Of a stretch of 64,000 bases of DNA, positions 44,975 through 54,115 are shown piece after piece. The notes under the pieces were generated by a model. The model saw nothing but the letters and a program-made list of their open reading frames with translations. It was not told where the DNA came from and made no database searches. A program made the position numbers and the translations under genes. Within the stretch, counting starts at the first letter, position 1; each line of letters begins with the position of its first letter. Source of the stretch: Paracoccus wurundjeri (GTDB taxonomy: Bacteria > Pseudomonadota > Alphaproteobacteria > Rhodobacterales > Rhodobacteraceae); contig NZ_JAUUTZ010000006.1 of the NCBI RefSeq assembly GCF_030678915.1, forward strand, positions 159,417 through 223,416, in the 5' to 3' direction.

Positions 44975-47767
44975 TTGACCAGCACGACTTCTGAAAGCGG
45001 CATACAAAGCGCCCCGGCATTGCCCGGGGCGCATGCGATATTCGACCCTGAAAGCTTCCTTCCGCTGCTTGATGAGGCCCTGTCGGGAGTAAAGGAGCCG
45101 CGCGATATCCGGGCAACTACGGTGGCGCGGCTCGTCGAAGCACGGAATTCGGCGATGGATGACATCACGGCGGGGTTCCAGGGTCACCCCCGCGCGGCAC
45201 GCGAAACCGTGCGCGCAATCGCCATGTTGACCGATGGTGTCGTCACCGCGATCCATCATGTCGCGACGACCTATCTGCATTCACAGCACGCTTCCTCGGA
45301 AGCGGAGCGGCTGGCCATTCTGGCCGTTGGGGGTTATGGCCGGGCCGAAATGGCACCGGGATCCGATGTCGACCTGCTGTTTCTGACCCCCTACAAGATC
45401 ACGCCCTGGGCCGAGAGCGTGGTCGAATCCATGCTGTATATGCTGTGGGATCTGAAATTGAAGATCGGCCATTCCATCCGCACGATCGACGATTGCCTGC
45501 GCCTGGGTGCAAGCGACATGACGATCCGCACCTCGCTGGTCGAGCATCGGCTGATCGCTGGTCATGCCGCGCTGGCACATGAATTGGGCGACAGGTTGTG
45601 GTCCGAACTTTTCGAAAAGACCATTCCGCAATTCGTCGAAGCCAAGCTGGAAGAACGCTCTGCCCGCCATCAGCGTCAGGGCGGGCAGCGTTATGTCCTC
45701 GAACCCAACGTCAAAGAGGGCAAAGGCGGGCTGCGCGACCTGCAGACGCTTTACTGGATCGCCAAATATATCCACCATGTCGACCGCGCCGTCGAGCTGG
45801 TGGCGATGGGCGTATTCACCCGCGACGAGCATCTGGCCTTCTGGCAGGCCGAGGATTTCCTTTGGGCGGTGCGCTGTCATCTGCATCTGATTGCGGGTCG
45901 GCCCGTCGATGTGCTGTCTTTCGACATGCAGGTCGAGGTCGCCAGCCGAATGGGTTATTCCGACACGCGCGCCCGGCGCGGCGTCGAGTATTTCATGCAA
46001 GATTATTTCCGTCACGCGACGCGAGTGGGTGAGCTGACCCGCGTATTCCTGACCGCGCTCGAGGCACAGCATGTCCGCTCGGCCCCGTTCCTCGGCAGAC
46101 TGTTCCGCAAACGGCGCAAACTGAAGGCGGGCTTCGTCGATCATCATGGCCGGCTGGCGATCCAGAACGAAGCGGAATTCACCGCCGATCCGCTGAATAT
46201 CCTGCGCCTGTTCGAAGAAGCACTGCGCACCGGGATCCTGATCCATCCGGACGCCATGCGGATTGTCGCGGCCAATCTGGACCTGATCGACGATACTATT
46301 CGCTCGGATCCCGAAGCGATTCGCATCTTCATGGATCTGCTCCTGAAACACGGCAATCCGGAACGTTCTTTGCGGCGCATGAACGAACTTGGCGTGCTGG
46401 CCGCTTTCATCCCGGAATTCGAGCCCGTTGTGGCGATGATGCAGTTCAACCTGTACCATCATTACACGGTGGACGAGCATTCCATCCAATGCGTCGCCGC
46501 CCTTGCCGAGATCGAACGGGGCGAGCATCCATCGGATCTGCCCCTGTCCAGCGAGATCATGGAGGCCGGCGTCAATCGCCGAGTCCTTTACCTGGCCACG
46601 CTTCTGCATGATATCGGCAAGGGACGTCCCGAAGATCACTCGATCCTCGGAGCCCGCATCGCCCGCCGCATCGCGATTCGTTTCGGTTTCTCGGCCGAGG
46701 ATGTTGAGACCGTGGAATGGCTGGTGCGAAACCATCTGTTGATGTCGGATGTCGCGCAAAAGCGCGATATTTCCGATCCGCGCACCCTGCGCGATTTTGC
46801 CAAGGCGGTGAAAACCCGCAAACGTCTGGACCTGCTGCTGGTTCTGACGACCTGCGATATCCGCGGCGTCGGCCCGGGCGTCTGGAACAACTGGAAAGCT
46901 GCACTTTTGCGCAAGCTTCATCTGGATACCGCCACCATCCTGGAAAACGGCATGGAGGACCTGAATCGCGACAGGCGCCAGAACGAGGCGAAACGCTCCT
47001 TGCGGCATCTGCTGATCGCCAAGGGATGGGAAGCGCGGGAGATCCGGGCCGAGATCGGGCGGCATTACGATAATTACTGGCCCGGCCTGCCAACCGAAAC
47101 CCAGGCGGTATTTGCCGAATTGCTGCAGGAAATCGGTGCTGATGAAATCCGCATCGACCTGCATCCCGACACTGACCGGGATGCGACCCGCGCCGCCTTC
47201 GTGCTGGCCGATCATCCGGGAATATTCTCGCGGCTCTGCGGGGCATTGACCCTGATGGGCGCGAATGTCGTGGACGCCCGGACCTATACAACCCGGGACG
47301 GCTATGCGACGGCGGTCTTCTGGATACAGGACGCTGAGGGGCATCCCTTTGCCGAAGACCGCCTGCCCCGGTTGCGCCAGACAATCCTGCGCACGCTCAG
47401 CGGTGAAATCGTCGCGCGCGAGGCCTTTGCTACTCGCGACAAACCGAAGAAGCGGAATCGGGAATTCCGCTTTCCCACCCATGTCACCTTCGATGACGAG
47501 GGCAGCGACATCTACACGATCATCGAGATCGATACCCGGGACCGCCCCGGCCTGCTGTATGACCTGACCCGCACGCTCGCGGCAAATCATATCCAGATCG
47601 TGAGCGCCGTGATCGCCACATATGGCGCGCAGGTGGTTGACAGTTTCTACGTCAAGGACATGTTCGGCCTGAAGCTGCACAGCGAGGCCAAGCGCAACTC
47701 GCTGGAGAAGAAACTGCGATCGGCCATTGCGGACGGTGCGAAACGGGCAGAGGACAAGAACGCATGA
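44975..47767 (+). CDS. glnD: PII uridylyltransferase / uridylyl-removing enzyme
   Basis: A 930-residue bifunctional nitrogen sensor that modifies PII proteins. Nucleotidyltransferase motif GGYGRAEMAPGSDVDLLF spans 119-136 (Asp131, Asp133). The HD domain follows with YHHYTVDEHSIQ and LLHDIGKGRPEDHS (UR activity), then two C-terminal ACT domains (LADHPGIFSRLCGALTLMGA; IDTRDRPGLLYDLTRTLAAN) that bind glutamine. The called start is TTG 44975, with no clear ribosome site and a strong hairpin within the first 20 codons; the first ATG is 61 codons later, too late. The stop overlaps murJ by 4 nt. Confidence 0.94.
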   Translation: MTSTTSESGIQSAPALPGAHAIFDPESFLPLLDEALSGVKEPRDIRATTVARLVEARNSAMDDITAGFQGHPRAARETVRAIAMLTDGVVTAIHHVATTYLHSQHASSEAERLAILAVGGYGRAEMAPGSDVDLLFLTPYKITPWAESVVESMLYMLWDLKLKIGHSIRTIDDCLRLGASDMTIRTSLVEHRLIAGHAALAHELGDRLWSELFEKTIPQFVEAKLEERSARHQRQGGQRYVLEPNVKEGKGGLRDLQTLYWIAKYIHHVDRAVELVAMGVFTRDEHLAFWQAEDFLWAVRCHLHLIAGRPVDVLSFDMQVEVASRMGYSDTRARRGVEYFMQDYFRHATRVGELTRVFLTALEAQHVRSAPFLGRLFRKRRKLKAGFVDHHGRLAIQNEAEFTADPLNILRLFEEALRTGILIHPDAMRIVAANLDLIDDTIRSDPEAIRIFMDLLLKHGNPERSLRRMNELGVLAAFIPEFEPVVAMMQFNLYHHYTVDEHSIQCVAALAEIERGEHPSDLPLSSEIMEAGVNRRVLYLATLLHDIGKGRPEDHSILGARIARRIAIRFGFSAEDVETVEWLVRNHLLMSDVAQKRDISDPRTLRDFAKAVKTRKRLDLLLVLTTCDIRGVGPGVWNNWKAALLRKLHLDTATILENGMEDLNRDRRQNEAKRSLRHLLIAKGWEAREIRAEIGRHYDNYWPGLPTETQAVFAELLQEIGADEIRIDLHPDTDRDATRAAFVLADHPGIFSRLCGALTLMGANVVDARTYTTRDGYATAVFWIQDAEGHPFAEDRLPRLRQTILRTLSGEIVAREAFATRDKPKKRNREFRFPTHVTFDDEGSDIYTIIEIDTRDRPGLLYDLTRTLAANHIQIVSAVIATYGAQVVDSFYVKDMFGLKLHSEAKRNSLEKKLRSAIADGAKRAEDKNA
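45009..45032 (+). other. GC-rich hairpin inside the 5' end of glnD
   Basis: GCGCCCCGG (45009-45017), 6-nt loop, CCGGGGCGC (45024-45032): a perfect 9-bp stem, 36 nt downstream of the lipoprotein-gene stop. No U tract follows. Either it is the 3'-end structure of the upstream transcript and glnD really begins later, or it is an RNA structure limiting glnD translation or transcription. Confidence 0.55.
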
Positions 47768-49296
47768 AGTCAGGACTGATGCGCGGATTCCTGTCGGTCG
47801 GGATCTGGACCTTCATCTCCCGCGTGTCGGGCTTTGTCCGCGACATCCTGATGGCAGCCTGGCTGGGAACCGGCCCGGTCGCGGAAGCCTTTCTGATCGC
47901 GCTGTCGCTGCCCAACATGTTCCGCCGTTTTTTCGCGGAAGGTGCGTTCAATACGGCCTTTGTCCCGATCTTCTCGAAGAAGCTGGAGAACCGCGCCGAT
48001 GCCCAGCGCTTTGCCGCCGAGGCATTTTCCGGGCTGTTATCGGTGGTACTGGTCCTGACCGCGATTGCGATGATCTTCATGCCAGTGCTGGTCTGGCTGA
48101 TGGCTGCGGGCTTTGCCGGAGACGAACGTTTCGCGCTTACGGTCGAATATGGCCGGATCACTTTCCCCTATATCCTGCTGATCTCGCTGGCTTCCATGAT
48201 ATCGGGCGTGCTGAACGCCAATGGCCGCTTCACCGCCGCGGCGGCAGCGCCGGTCCTGCTTAACCTGCTGTTCATCATTGGCATGGGACTGGGCCGGCTG
48301 CTGGGCTGGGATCTGGGTCTGACACTGGCATGGGCGACGCCGCTCACGGGCATCTCCCAGCTTGCGCTTGTCTGGTGGGACGCGCATCGCAACGGCTGGA
48401 CATTCTTTCCGCGCAAGCCGCGCCTTTCGCCCGATATGCGCCGCCTGCTGGCCGTGGCGCTGCCGGCCGCCTTCGCTGGCGGTGTAGTGCAGCTTAACCT
48501 TCTGATCGGTCGCCAGGTCGGCTCGCGCTTCGACGGCGCAATCGGCTGGTTGTCTTATTCGGATCGCCTTTACCAGTTGCCCCTTGGCGTCGTCGGGGCT
48601 GCCGTCGCGGTGGTCCTGTTGCCCGAACTCGCCCGCCGCATCCGGGCCGAGGATCACGCGGGCGGACAATCCGCCTATTCCCGGGCCACCGAATTCGGCC
48701 TGTTCCTGACCATTCCTTCCGCTTTTGCAATCGCAGTCATTGCGGAACCGATGGTTGCGACCCTGTTCGAACGTGGCCAGTTCTCCGCCCATGATACCAG
48801 TCAGACCGCGAAAGCGCTGGTCGTCTATGCACTTGGCCTGCCTGCCTTCGTGCTGCAGAAAATCCTGCAACCGCTTTACTTCGCGCGCGAGGATACCCGC
48901 ACACCTTTCCGCTATGCCGTAATGTCGATGGTGGTGAATGCGGTCATCGCCTTTGGGCTGATGCCGCTGATCGGCTTTCTTGCCGCCGCGATCGGCACCA
49001 CGGTCGCGGCATGGGTGATGGTGGGCCAGCTCTGGTGGGGTACCCGCGCCATGGGACAGGCCGCCCGCGCCGATGCCCGCCTGAAACGCACCGCCCCTCG
49101 CATAATTGCCGCCGCCGCATTTATGGCGGTTGCCCTGTGGCTCATGGAGATCTGGATCGAGTCGGTCGGAATGGGGCGCGGCGCAGGGCTGGCGTTTCTG
49201 GTCTTCGGCGGGGCGGCAATCTATTTCATCCTCAGCTTCGTGACAGGAGCCTATCACCTGTCAGAACTCAGGGCGGCCATCCGACGCGGCAAATAG
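47764..49296 (+). CDS. murJ: Lipid II flippase MurJ (MviN)
   Basis: A 510-residue MATE-like membrane protein with about 14 helices that flips lipid II for peptidoglycan synthesis. Family marks: SRVSGFVRDILMAAWLGTGP at 20-39, SLPNMFRRFFAEGAFNTAFV near 47, and Arg/Asp residues in GWLSYSDRLYQLPLGVVGAA near 260. Its ATG overlaps the glnD stop by 4 nt. In relatives trpS often follows; here the flagellar gene fliI converges on it after about 50 nt. Confidence 0.95.
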   Translation: MKSGLMRGFLSVGIWTFISRVSGFVRDILMAAWLGTGPVAEAFLIALSLPNMFRRFFAEGAFNTAFVPIFSKKLENRADAQRFAAEAFSGLLSVVLVLTAIAMIFMPVLVWLMAAGFAGDERFALTVEYGRITFPYILLISLASMISGVLNANGRFTAAAAAPVLLNLLFIIGMGLGRLLGWDLGLTLAWATPLTGISQLALVWWDAHRNGWTFFPRKPRLSPDMRRLLAVALPAAFAGGVVQLNLLIGRQVGSRFDGAIGWLSYSDRLYQLPLGVVGAAVAVVLLPELARRIRAEDHAGGQSAYSRATEFGLFLTIPSAFAIAVIAEPMVATLFERGQFSAHDTSQTAKALVVYALGLPAFVLQKILQPLYFAREDTRTPFRYAVMSMVVNAVIAFGLMPLIGFLAAAIGTTVAAWVMVGQLWWGTRAMGQAARADARLKRTAPRIIAAAAFMAVALWLMEIWIESVGMGRGAGLAFLVFGGAAIYFILSFVTGAYHLSELRAAIRRGK

Positions 49297-49311
49297 ACCC
49301 GCAAGCCGGGT
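49297..49311 (+). terminator. Weak hairpin after murJ
   Basis: ACCCG, loop CAAGC, CGGGT directly after the murJ stop, between two converging genes. The stem has only 5 bp and no T run follows, so termination activity is doubtful. Confidence 0.2.
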
Positions 49312-49347
49312 GGGTCACAGCATGCCCCCGTCGCAGATGCGTATTCG

Positions 49348-50670
49348 TCACCTTCCTGCCACCCGAGGCTTCCGCAACGCCTCCGCCAAGGCGGCAAAGC
49401 TTTCCGCGACCGAGGGGCAGGAGCCGGCAATGAAAGCGTCCAGACGAGGATAGAGCTGCACAGCCTCGTCAAGCTGTGGATCCGATCCGGCCGCATATAG
49501 TCCCGAACGGATCATCAGCTCGGATTCGGCATATGTCCCCAATGCTTTGCGCGCATGTGCGATCATGGCATTTTCCGTCTCGCTCGCGGCATCGGGTAAG
49601 GCCCGCGACACCGAGCGGACAACATCCACCGCCGGGAAACGTCCCCGCTCGGCGATGGTCCGGTCAAGGATCACATGTCCGTCCAGCGTTCCGCGAAGAA
49701 TATCGGCGATCGGCTCCTCCATATCCGAGCCAGCCACCAGAACCGAGAAAATTCCCGTGATATCCCCGCTACCCTCTGCCCCGGGCCCAGCTCTTTCGGC
49801 CAGTGCCATGATCAGATTGGCCACCGAGGGCGGGAAACCGCGATAGCTCGGAGGCTCTCCGGCGGCGAAGGCGATTTCGCGATGTGCCTCCGCGAAACGG
49901 GTGATCGAATCTGCCAATAGCAGCACATGATGGCCCTGATCGCGAAAATGCTCGGCCACGGCCATGGCGGCCCACGCGCATCGGCGCCGCATCAAAGGCG
50001 AGCGATCCGATGTTGCCGCCACGATCACCGCCCGCCGCATGCCCTCCGGGCCAAGCGTTTTCTCGACGAATTCCCGCAATTCGCGCCCGCGCTCGCCAAT
50101 CATGGCAATGACCACGATGTCAGCCTGCACATTGCGGGCCAGCCGGGACAGCAGACTGGATTTGCCGACGCCCGATCCCGCGAACAACCCGATCCGCTGT
50201 CCCCGCACCAGGGGCAACAGCGTGTCGAAGACCGCAAGACCCGTCGCCAGACGCGCGCCCAGCCGTTTGCGCGCGATTGCGGGAAGTGCTTCGCAGCGAA
50301 ACGGACGCGGCGCGGCGCCTTGTGGTAACGGCCGACCGTCCAGCGGTTGACCAAGAGGGTCGATAATTCGACCGATCCAGCTGTCGCAGGGCGAAATCTC
50401 GGGTGCGAACAGCAATTCCACCCGGGCGTCGATGGACAGCCCCTCGGGTTCGCCTTCGGGCAGAATCTCTGCGAACGACTGCCGCAATCCCACGATCTCG
50501 CCGCCGATACTGCCCGATTGCAGACCAATGCGCACCCGATCGCCGACCGAAGCATGGGCATTCAACCCGGAAACGCTGATTACCCCGGCCCGGATCGAAC
50601 GCACGCGCCCGTAATACGTGACGGGGGTCAGCCGTTTCAGTCTTTGGGTCAAGGTGGCGATTTTCTGCAT
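49348..50670 (-). CDS. fliI: Flagellar export ATPase FliI
   Basis: A 440-residue F1-beta-like ATPase that powers flagellar type III export. The N-terminal barrel (VRSIRAGVISVSGLNAHASV) precedes Walker A AGSGVGKSS at 164-172; VIAMIGERGRELREF, HVLLLADSITRFAEAHREI (Walker B) and GSDMEEPIADILRGTLDGHV follow. The start at 50670 is chosen for GGA at good spacing; ATG 50676 and an upstream frame to 50769 are alternatives. It diverges from flgB over a 98-nt region with two related palindromes. FliH and FliJ genes are not in the window. Confidence 0.94.
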   Translation of the reverse strand: MQKIATLTQRLKRLTPVTYYGRVRSIRAGVISVSGLNAHASVGDRVRIGLQSGSIGGEIVGLRQSFAEILPEGEPEGLSIDARVELLFAPEISPCDSWIGRIIDPLGQPLDGRPLPQGAAPRPFRCEALPAIARKRLGARLATGLAVFDTLLPLVRGQRIGLFAGSGVGKSSLLSRLARNVQADIVVIAMIGERGRELREFVEKTLGPEGMRRAVIVAATSDRSPLMRRRCAWAAMAVAEHFRDQGHHVLLLADSITRFAEAHREIAFAAGEPPSYRGFPPSVANLIMALAERAGPGAEGSGDITGIFSVLVAGSDMEEPIADILRGTLDGHVILDRTIAERGRFPAVDVVRSVSRALPDAASETENAMIAHARKALGTYAESELMIRSGLYAAGSDPQLDEAVQLYPRLDAFIAGSCPSVAESFAALAEALRKPRVAGR

Positions 50671-50712
50671 TCTCATATCCGATTCAACTGCGACGGCCCC
50701 GCGCATCGAAAC

Positions 50713-50742
50713 GGTTTTTAAACCTCTGCCGGTTAAGACCGG
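50713..50742. promoter_or_regulatory. Tandem palindromes in the fliI/flgB divergent promoter
   Basis: GGTTTTTAAACC (50713-50724) and GGTTAAGACC (50731-50740), the latter within CCGGTTAAGACCGG (50729-50742), begin 18 bp apart and share the GGTT...ACC ends. They stand 27-56 nt before flgB. The pattern suits a dimeric regulator binding twice. The TTAA cores are 11 nt apart, not the 7 expected for CtrA, and no sigma-54 -24/-12 pair was seen. Confidence 0.45.
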
Positions 50743-50768
50743 GTTTATCGAGACAATGGAGAACGCCA

Positions 50769-51158
50769 ATGTTCGAAAGAATCGAGTTGATGAGTCTGGT
50801 CCGGGCGTCGACCAGCCACGCGGCCCTGCGTAACGCTGTCGTGGCCCGGAATATCGCCAATGCCGACACGCCCGGCTTCAGGGCACGCGATCTGCAACCT
50901 TTTGCGGAAAGCTACCGTCAGAACCACACCGCACCACTGCGCCGAACACGCGCGGGCCATATTCCGAACCCGGCATGGTCGCCCGGCCCGGCACGTGAAT
51001 TCCAGCCTGGAGCCGAGGCTTCGCCCAATGGCAATACGATCTCACTTGAAGACGAAATGTTCAAACTGGCCGAGGTCAAGCGCCAGCACGAACTGTCGGT
51101 AGGGATCTACCAATCCGCATTGAACCTGATGCGAACCAGCATCGATCGCCGCAACTGA
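50769..51158 (+). CDS. flgB: Flagellar basal-body rod protein FlgB
   Basis: A 129-residue proximal rod protein. The N-terminal rod motif region (HAALRNAVVARNIANADTPG) and the C-terminal helix (AEVKRQHELSVGIYQSALNL) match FlgB. It is exported through the flagellar type III apparatus and has no Sec signal. GGAG lies 7 nt before the ATG. It is the first gene of a nine-gene flagellar operon; flgC follows after 11 nt. Confidence 0.93.
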   Translation: MFERIELMSLVRASTSHAALRNAVVARNIANADTPGFRARDLQPFAESYRQNHTAPLRRTRAGHIPNPAWSPGPAREFQPGAEASPNGNTISLEDEMFKLAEVKRQHELSVGIYQSALNLMRTSIDRRN

Positions 51159-51169
51159 AGGAACCGGGC

Positions 51170-51562
51170 ATGACAGAACAGATTTCTCCCCTTAAACTCG
51201 CGGTGTCCGGCATGCGCGCTCAGGCCGAGCGGCTTCGCTACACAGCCGAGAATATCGCAAATGAGGACACGCCCGGCTATCGCCGCAAGCTGGTCTCTTT
51301 CGAAGAAGCGACCAGCTTTGGCCAGCCGACCGGCGAGGTCGAAGCATCGCGCACGTGGCTGGATCAAAGCGAATTGCCCCGGCATTACGATCCCGCCCAC
51401 CCGCTGGCCGATGAGCAGGGATACTACCTTGGCTCGAATGTCGATCTGATCGTCGAGATCGCCAATTCGCGCGAAGCCAGCCGCAGTTATGACGCCAATC
51501 TCCGCGTTTTCGAGCAGACACGGCAGATGAACGCCTCGCTGCTTGAACTTCTGCGTCGCTGA
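51170..51562 (+). CDS. flgC: Flagellar basal-body rod protein FlgC
   Basis: A 130-residue proximal rod protein with the flagellar rod signature AQAERLRYTAENIANEDTPG at 16-35 and the C-terminal helix ANLRVFEQTRQMNASLLELL. AAGGA stands 7 nt before the ATG. It lies between flgB and fliE and is exported with them to build the rod. Confidence 0.94.
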   Translation: MTEQISPLKLAVSGMRAQAERLRYTAENIANEDTPGYRRKLVSFEEATSFGQPTGEVEASRTWLDQSELPRHYDPAHPLADEQGYYLGSNVDLIVEIANSREASRSYDANLRVFEQTRQMNASLLELLRR

Positions 51563-51573
51563 AAGGACCTTTC

Positions 51574-51864
51574 ATGATTTCTTCCTTGAATGCAGCCAAT
51601 GCCTATTCCTCTGCCCGTCCGGCCATCGCGCCATTGCAGGATGCCGGATCCGGGGACCGGGTCGATATTGGCACCGCCGCACAGGAATTCGCCGAGCAAA
51701 TGCAGCAATTCGATCAGGCTGCAACCGACGCATTGACCGGAACGACCGGCACGCATGAACTGGTGCAGGCCATAGCGCAGTCACAGCTTGCGATGGAAAC
51801 CGTCGTCGCGGTCCGGAACAAGATTGTCGAATCCTATCAGGAAATCCTGCGGATGCCGGTCTGA
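51574..51864 (+). CDS. fliE: Flagellar hook-basal body protein FliE
   Basis: A 96-residue FliE, the junction between the MS ring and the proximal rod. The C-terminal helix TGTHELVQAIAQSQLAMETV with VRNKIVESYQEILRMPV is diagnostic. It is 11 nt after flgC and 8 nt before fliQ. Confidence 0.93.
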   Translation: MISSLNAANAYSSARPAIAPLQDAGSGDRVDIGTAAQEFAEQMQQFDQAATDALTGTTGTHELVQAIAQSQLAMETVVAVRNKIVESYQEILRMPV

Positions 51865-51872
51865 GGCGGAAC

Positions 51873-52139
51873 ATGACAGAGCACCTGCTTTTCGACATGA
51901 TGCGTCAGGCTTTGCTGATCGCAGTCCGAATCTCGGCTCCGATGCTTGGGGTTGCCCTGATCGCGGGCATGGCCATCGGATTGTTTCAGGCATTGACCTC
52001 GATTCAGGAAATGACACTGACCTTCGTGCCGAAAGTCGGGCTGATGCTGATCGTCTTCTGGGTCACGATGAGCTTCATGACCACCGCGCTGTCGGATTTC
52101 TATACCGACGAAATCATTCCTCTGATCGCAGGAAGCTGA
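51873..52139 (+). CDS. fliQ: Flagellar export gate protein FliQ
   Basis: An 88-residue inner-membrane protein with two hydrophobic hairpin segments (ALLIAVRISAPMLGVALIAG and VGLMLIVFWVTMSFMTTAL) and the intervening LFQALTSIQEMTLTFVPK, the FliQ hallmark. It forms the export gate with FliP and FliR, which are not in the window. Stop and flgF start are 3 nt apart. Confidence 0.94.
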   Translation: MTEHLLFDMMRQALLIAVRISAPMLGVALIAGMAIGLFQALTSIQEMTLTFVPKVGLMLIVFWVTMSFMTTALSDFYTDEIIPLIAGS

Positions 52140-52142
52140 GCC

Positions 52143-52859
52143 ATGGACAACGCGATTTACACCGCACTCACCCGTCAGTCCGGCCTGATGAAAGAGATGC
52201 AGATCGTCGCCAACAACATCGCCAATGCGAATACCAGCGGCTTCCGCCGCGAGGGGGTGATCTTCGCGGAACATCTCGCCTCGCTCGATCGTCAGGGGGG
52301 GACATTGTCGATGGCCCATGCACGGGGCCGCCTTGTCGATTTACGCCAGGGGGTGCTGACCCAGACAGGCGGCGTTTTTGATCTTGCGGTTGAAGGCGAG
52401 GGATTTTTTATGATCGAAACAGCCGGCGGCAACCGGCTGACACGCGCCGGTGCCTTTCTGACCTCCCCCGAAGGAGAGCTGGTGAACCCCGACGGCCACC
52501 GTCTGCTGGACGAGGGGCAGGCGCCGATCATTGTCCCGGATGGCGCCGGAGCGATCACCGTCGGACCGGACGGCACCTTGTCCGCAAATGGGCTGCCTTT
52601 CGGACGCATCGGGGTATTCGCTCCGCCCGACCCGGTCGAATTGACCCATGAGGGCGGCACCGTTTTCGCCTTCGAAACCGAGCCAGAAGCACTCGAAAAT
52701 CCAGGCATCCGGCAAGGGTTCCTTGAAGAATCGAATGTTGATCCGGTTTTCGAAATCACCCGGATGATCGAGGTCCAGCGAGCATATGAGCTGGGCCAGA
52801 CTTTTCTTGACCGGGAAGACCAGCGCATTCGCAGCGTCATTACCGCAATGAGCCGATAA
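52143..52859 (+). CDS. flgF: Flagellar basal-body rod protein FlgF
   Basis: A 238-residue rod protein. N-terminal rod signature LMKEMQIVANNIANANTSGF, central FDLAVEGEGFFMIET, and C-terminal EITRMIEVQRAYELGQTFL, all conserved in the FlgF/FlgG/FlgE group. Its shorter length and position directly before flgG identify it as FlgF, the proximal rod element. Confidence 0.93.
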   Translation: MDNAIYTALTRQSGLMKEMQIVANNIANANTSGFRREGVIFAEHLASLDRQGGTLSMAHARGRLVDLRQGVLTQTGGVFDLAVEGEGFFMIETAGGNRLTRAGAFLTSPEGELVNPDGHRLLDEGQAPIIVPDGAGAITVGPDGTLSANGLPFGRIGVFAPPDPVELTHEGGTVFAFETEPEALENPGIRQGFLEESNVDPVFEITRMIEVQRAYELGQTFLDREDQRIRSVITAMSR

Positions 52860-52870
52860 GGAATCAAAGG

Positions 52871-53659
52871 ATGAGAGCACTTCAGATCGCCGCCACCGGA
52901 ATGAGCGCGCAGCAGACCCGGGTCGAGGTCATCTCGAACAATCTCGCGAACATGTCTACCACCGGCTACAATACCCGTCGCGCCGAATTCGCAGATCTGC
53001 ATTACCAGCAGGCGACGCGCCCGGGCAGCGTGACCGCTTCGGATGGAACAATTGTGCCCGCTGGTGTGCAGCTTGGCCTTGGGGTGCGGCCGACCGCGGT
53101 CAGCGTCATTCTGGCTCAGGGCAGCCCGGTCGAAACCGGCGGTGATCTGGATCTGGCAATTCAGGGTGAGGGTTACCTTGAAGTCACCCTGCCCTCGGGC
53201 GCTTCGGCATATACGCGTGACGGAGGATTGAAACGTTCACCCGACGGGCTGATCATCACCTCTGACGGCTATCCGGTGGCGCCCGGAATCACCATTCCGG
53301 AGGACGCGAGTTCTATCTCTATCAGCCCGGACGGCGAAATCTATGCCTTCTTCAGCGACCGGCCCGAAGAGCCCGAACTCCTGGGGCAGTTCACGCTGGC
53401 CGGTTTCACCAATCAAAAGGGCCTCGAAGCAATCGGTTCGAACCTGTTCCTTGAAACCGGCGCTTCCGGCCCCGCCCGGGTGACGACCCCCGGGCAGGAC
53501 GGGTTGGGGACGGTCCTGCAGGGATATCTTGAGGAAAGCTCGGTCGATGCTGTCCGCGAGATCACCGAACTGATCAAGGCGCAGCGCGGATATGAGCTTA
53601 ACGCCAAGGTCATCACCGCCGCAGACCAGATGCTGGGCGCAACCGTGCAGGTCCGCTGA
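52871..53659 (+). CDS. flgG: Flagellar distal rod protein FlgG
   Basis: A 262-residue distal rod protein of typical length. Signature parts: AATGMSAQQTRVEVISNNLA, then NMSTTGYNTRRAEF (here NMSTTGY replaces the commoner N-V-N-T-T-G-Y/F), LAIQGEGYLEVTLPSG, QGYLEESSVDAVREITELIK and the final helix. The stop overlaps the flgA start by one base (TGATG). Confidence 0.95.
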   Translation: MRALQIAATGMSAQQTRVEVISNNLANMSTTGYNTRRAEFADLHYQQATRPGSVTASDGTIVPAGVQLGLGVRPTAVSVILAQGSPVETGGDLDLAIQGEGYLEVTLPSGASAYTRDGGLKRSPDGLIITSDGYPVAPGITIPEDASSISISPDGEIYAFFSDRPEEPELLGQFTLAGFTNQKGLEAIGSNLFLETGASGPARVTTPGQDGLGTVLQGYLEESSVDAVREITELIKAQRGYELNAKVITAADQMLGATVQVR

Positions 53660-54072
53660 TGCGCATCCTGACATGGATAATGGCAGCCCTGCTTCCCCTG
53701 CCCTCTCTGGCCGCTGATTTCGTGGCGGCGCGCGATCTGCCAGCAGGTACCGTCATCATCCCGGCGGATCTGCGCCCCGCCGAAAACTCACAGGAGGCCG
53801 GCGATCCTTCGCGCTTCATCGGACTGGAAACCCGCGTAACCGTCTATGAGGGCCGTCCCGTGTTGGAAAAGCTGTTACGTGCGCCAACCCTGATCGAACG
53901 AAATCAGATCGTGCGGCTGCAATTTCGGCGCGGCGAAGTTTATATCGCAACCGATGGCCGCGCGCTGGAAGAGGGGGGTGCCGGTGATCTGATCCGTGTA
54001 CTGAACCAGGCTTCGCGCAATACGATCATCGCACGGATCCAGCCTGATGGAACCTTGCATGTCGCCCGATAA
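53659..54072 (+). CDS. flgA: P-ring assembly chaperone FlgA
   Basis: A 137-residue periplasmic protein with a signal peptide (MRILTWIMAALLPLPSLAA) and a SAF domain (FVAARDLPAGTVIIPADLRP; GRPVLEKLLRAPTLIERNQI). It is much shorter than enterobacterial FlgA (about 220), lacking the N-terminal domain, as is usual in Rhodobacteraceae. It helps FlgI assemble into the P ring. flgI itself is not in the window. Confidence 0.9.
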   Translation: MRILTWIMAALLPLPSLAADFVAARDLPAGTVIIPADLRPAENSQEAGDPSRFIGLETRVTVYEGRPVLEKLLRAPTLIERNQIVRLQFRRGEVYIATDGRALEEGGAGDLIRVLNQASRNTIIARIQPDGTLHVAR

Positions 54073-54115
54073 CTCGTTTTCGCCGTTTCGTTCGTCGGCC
54101 CGCAAGGACAATCTC

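Noticed and set aside
45281..47680. 799-codon open frame antisense to glnD
   Set aside because: Exact mirror of a strongly conserved coding gene; its translation has no domain and is rich in the composition expected from reversed GC-rich codons.
48037..49257. 406-codon open frame antisense to murJ
   Set aside because: Shadow of murJ; sequence low-complexity and unlike any membrane or enzyme family.
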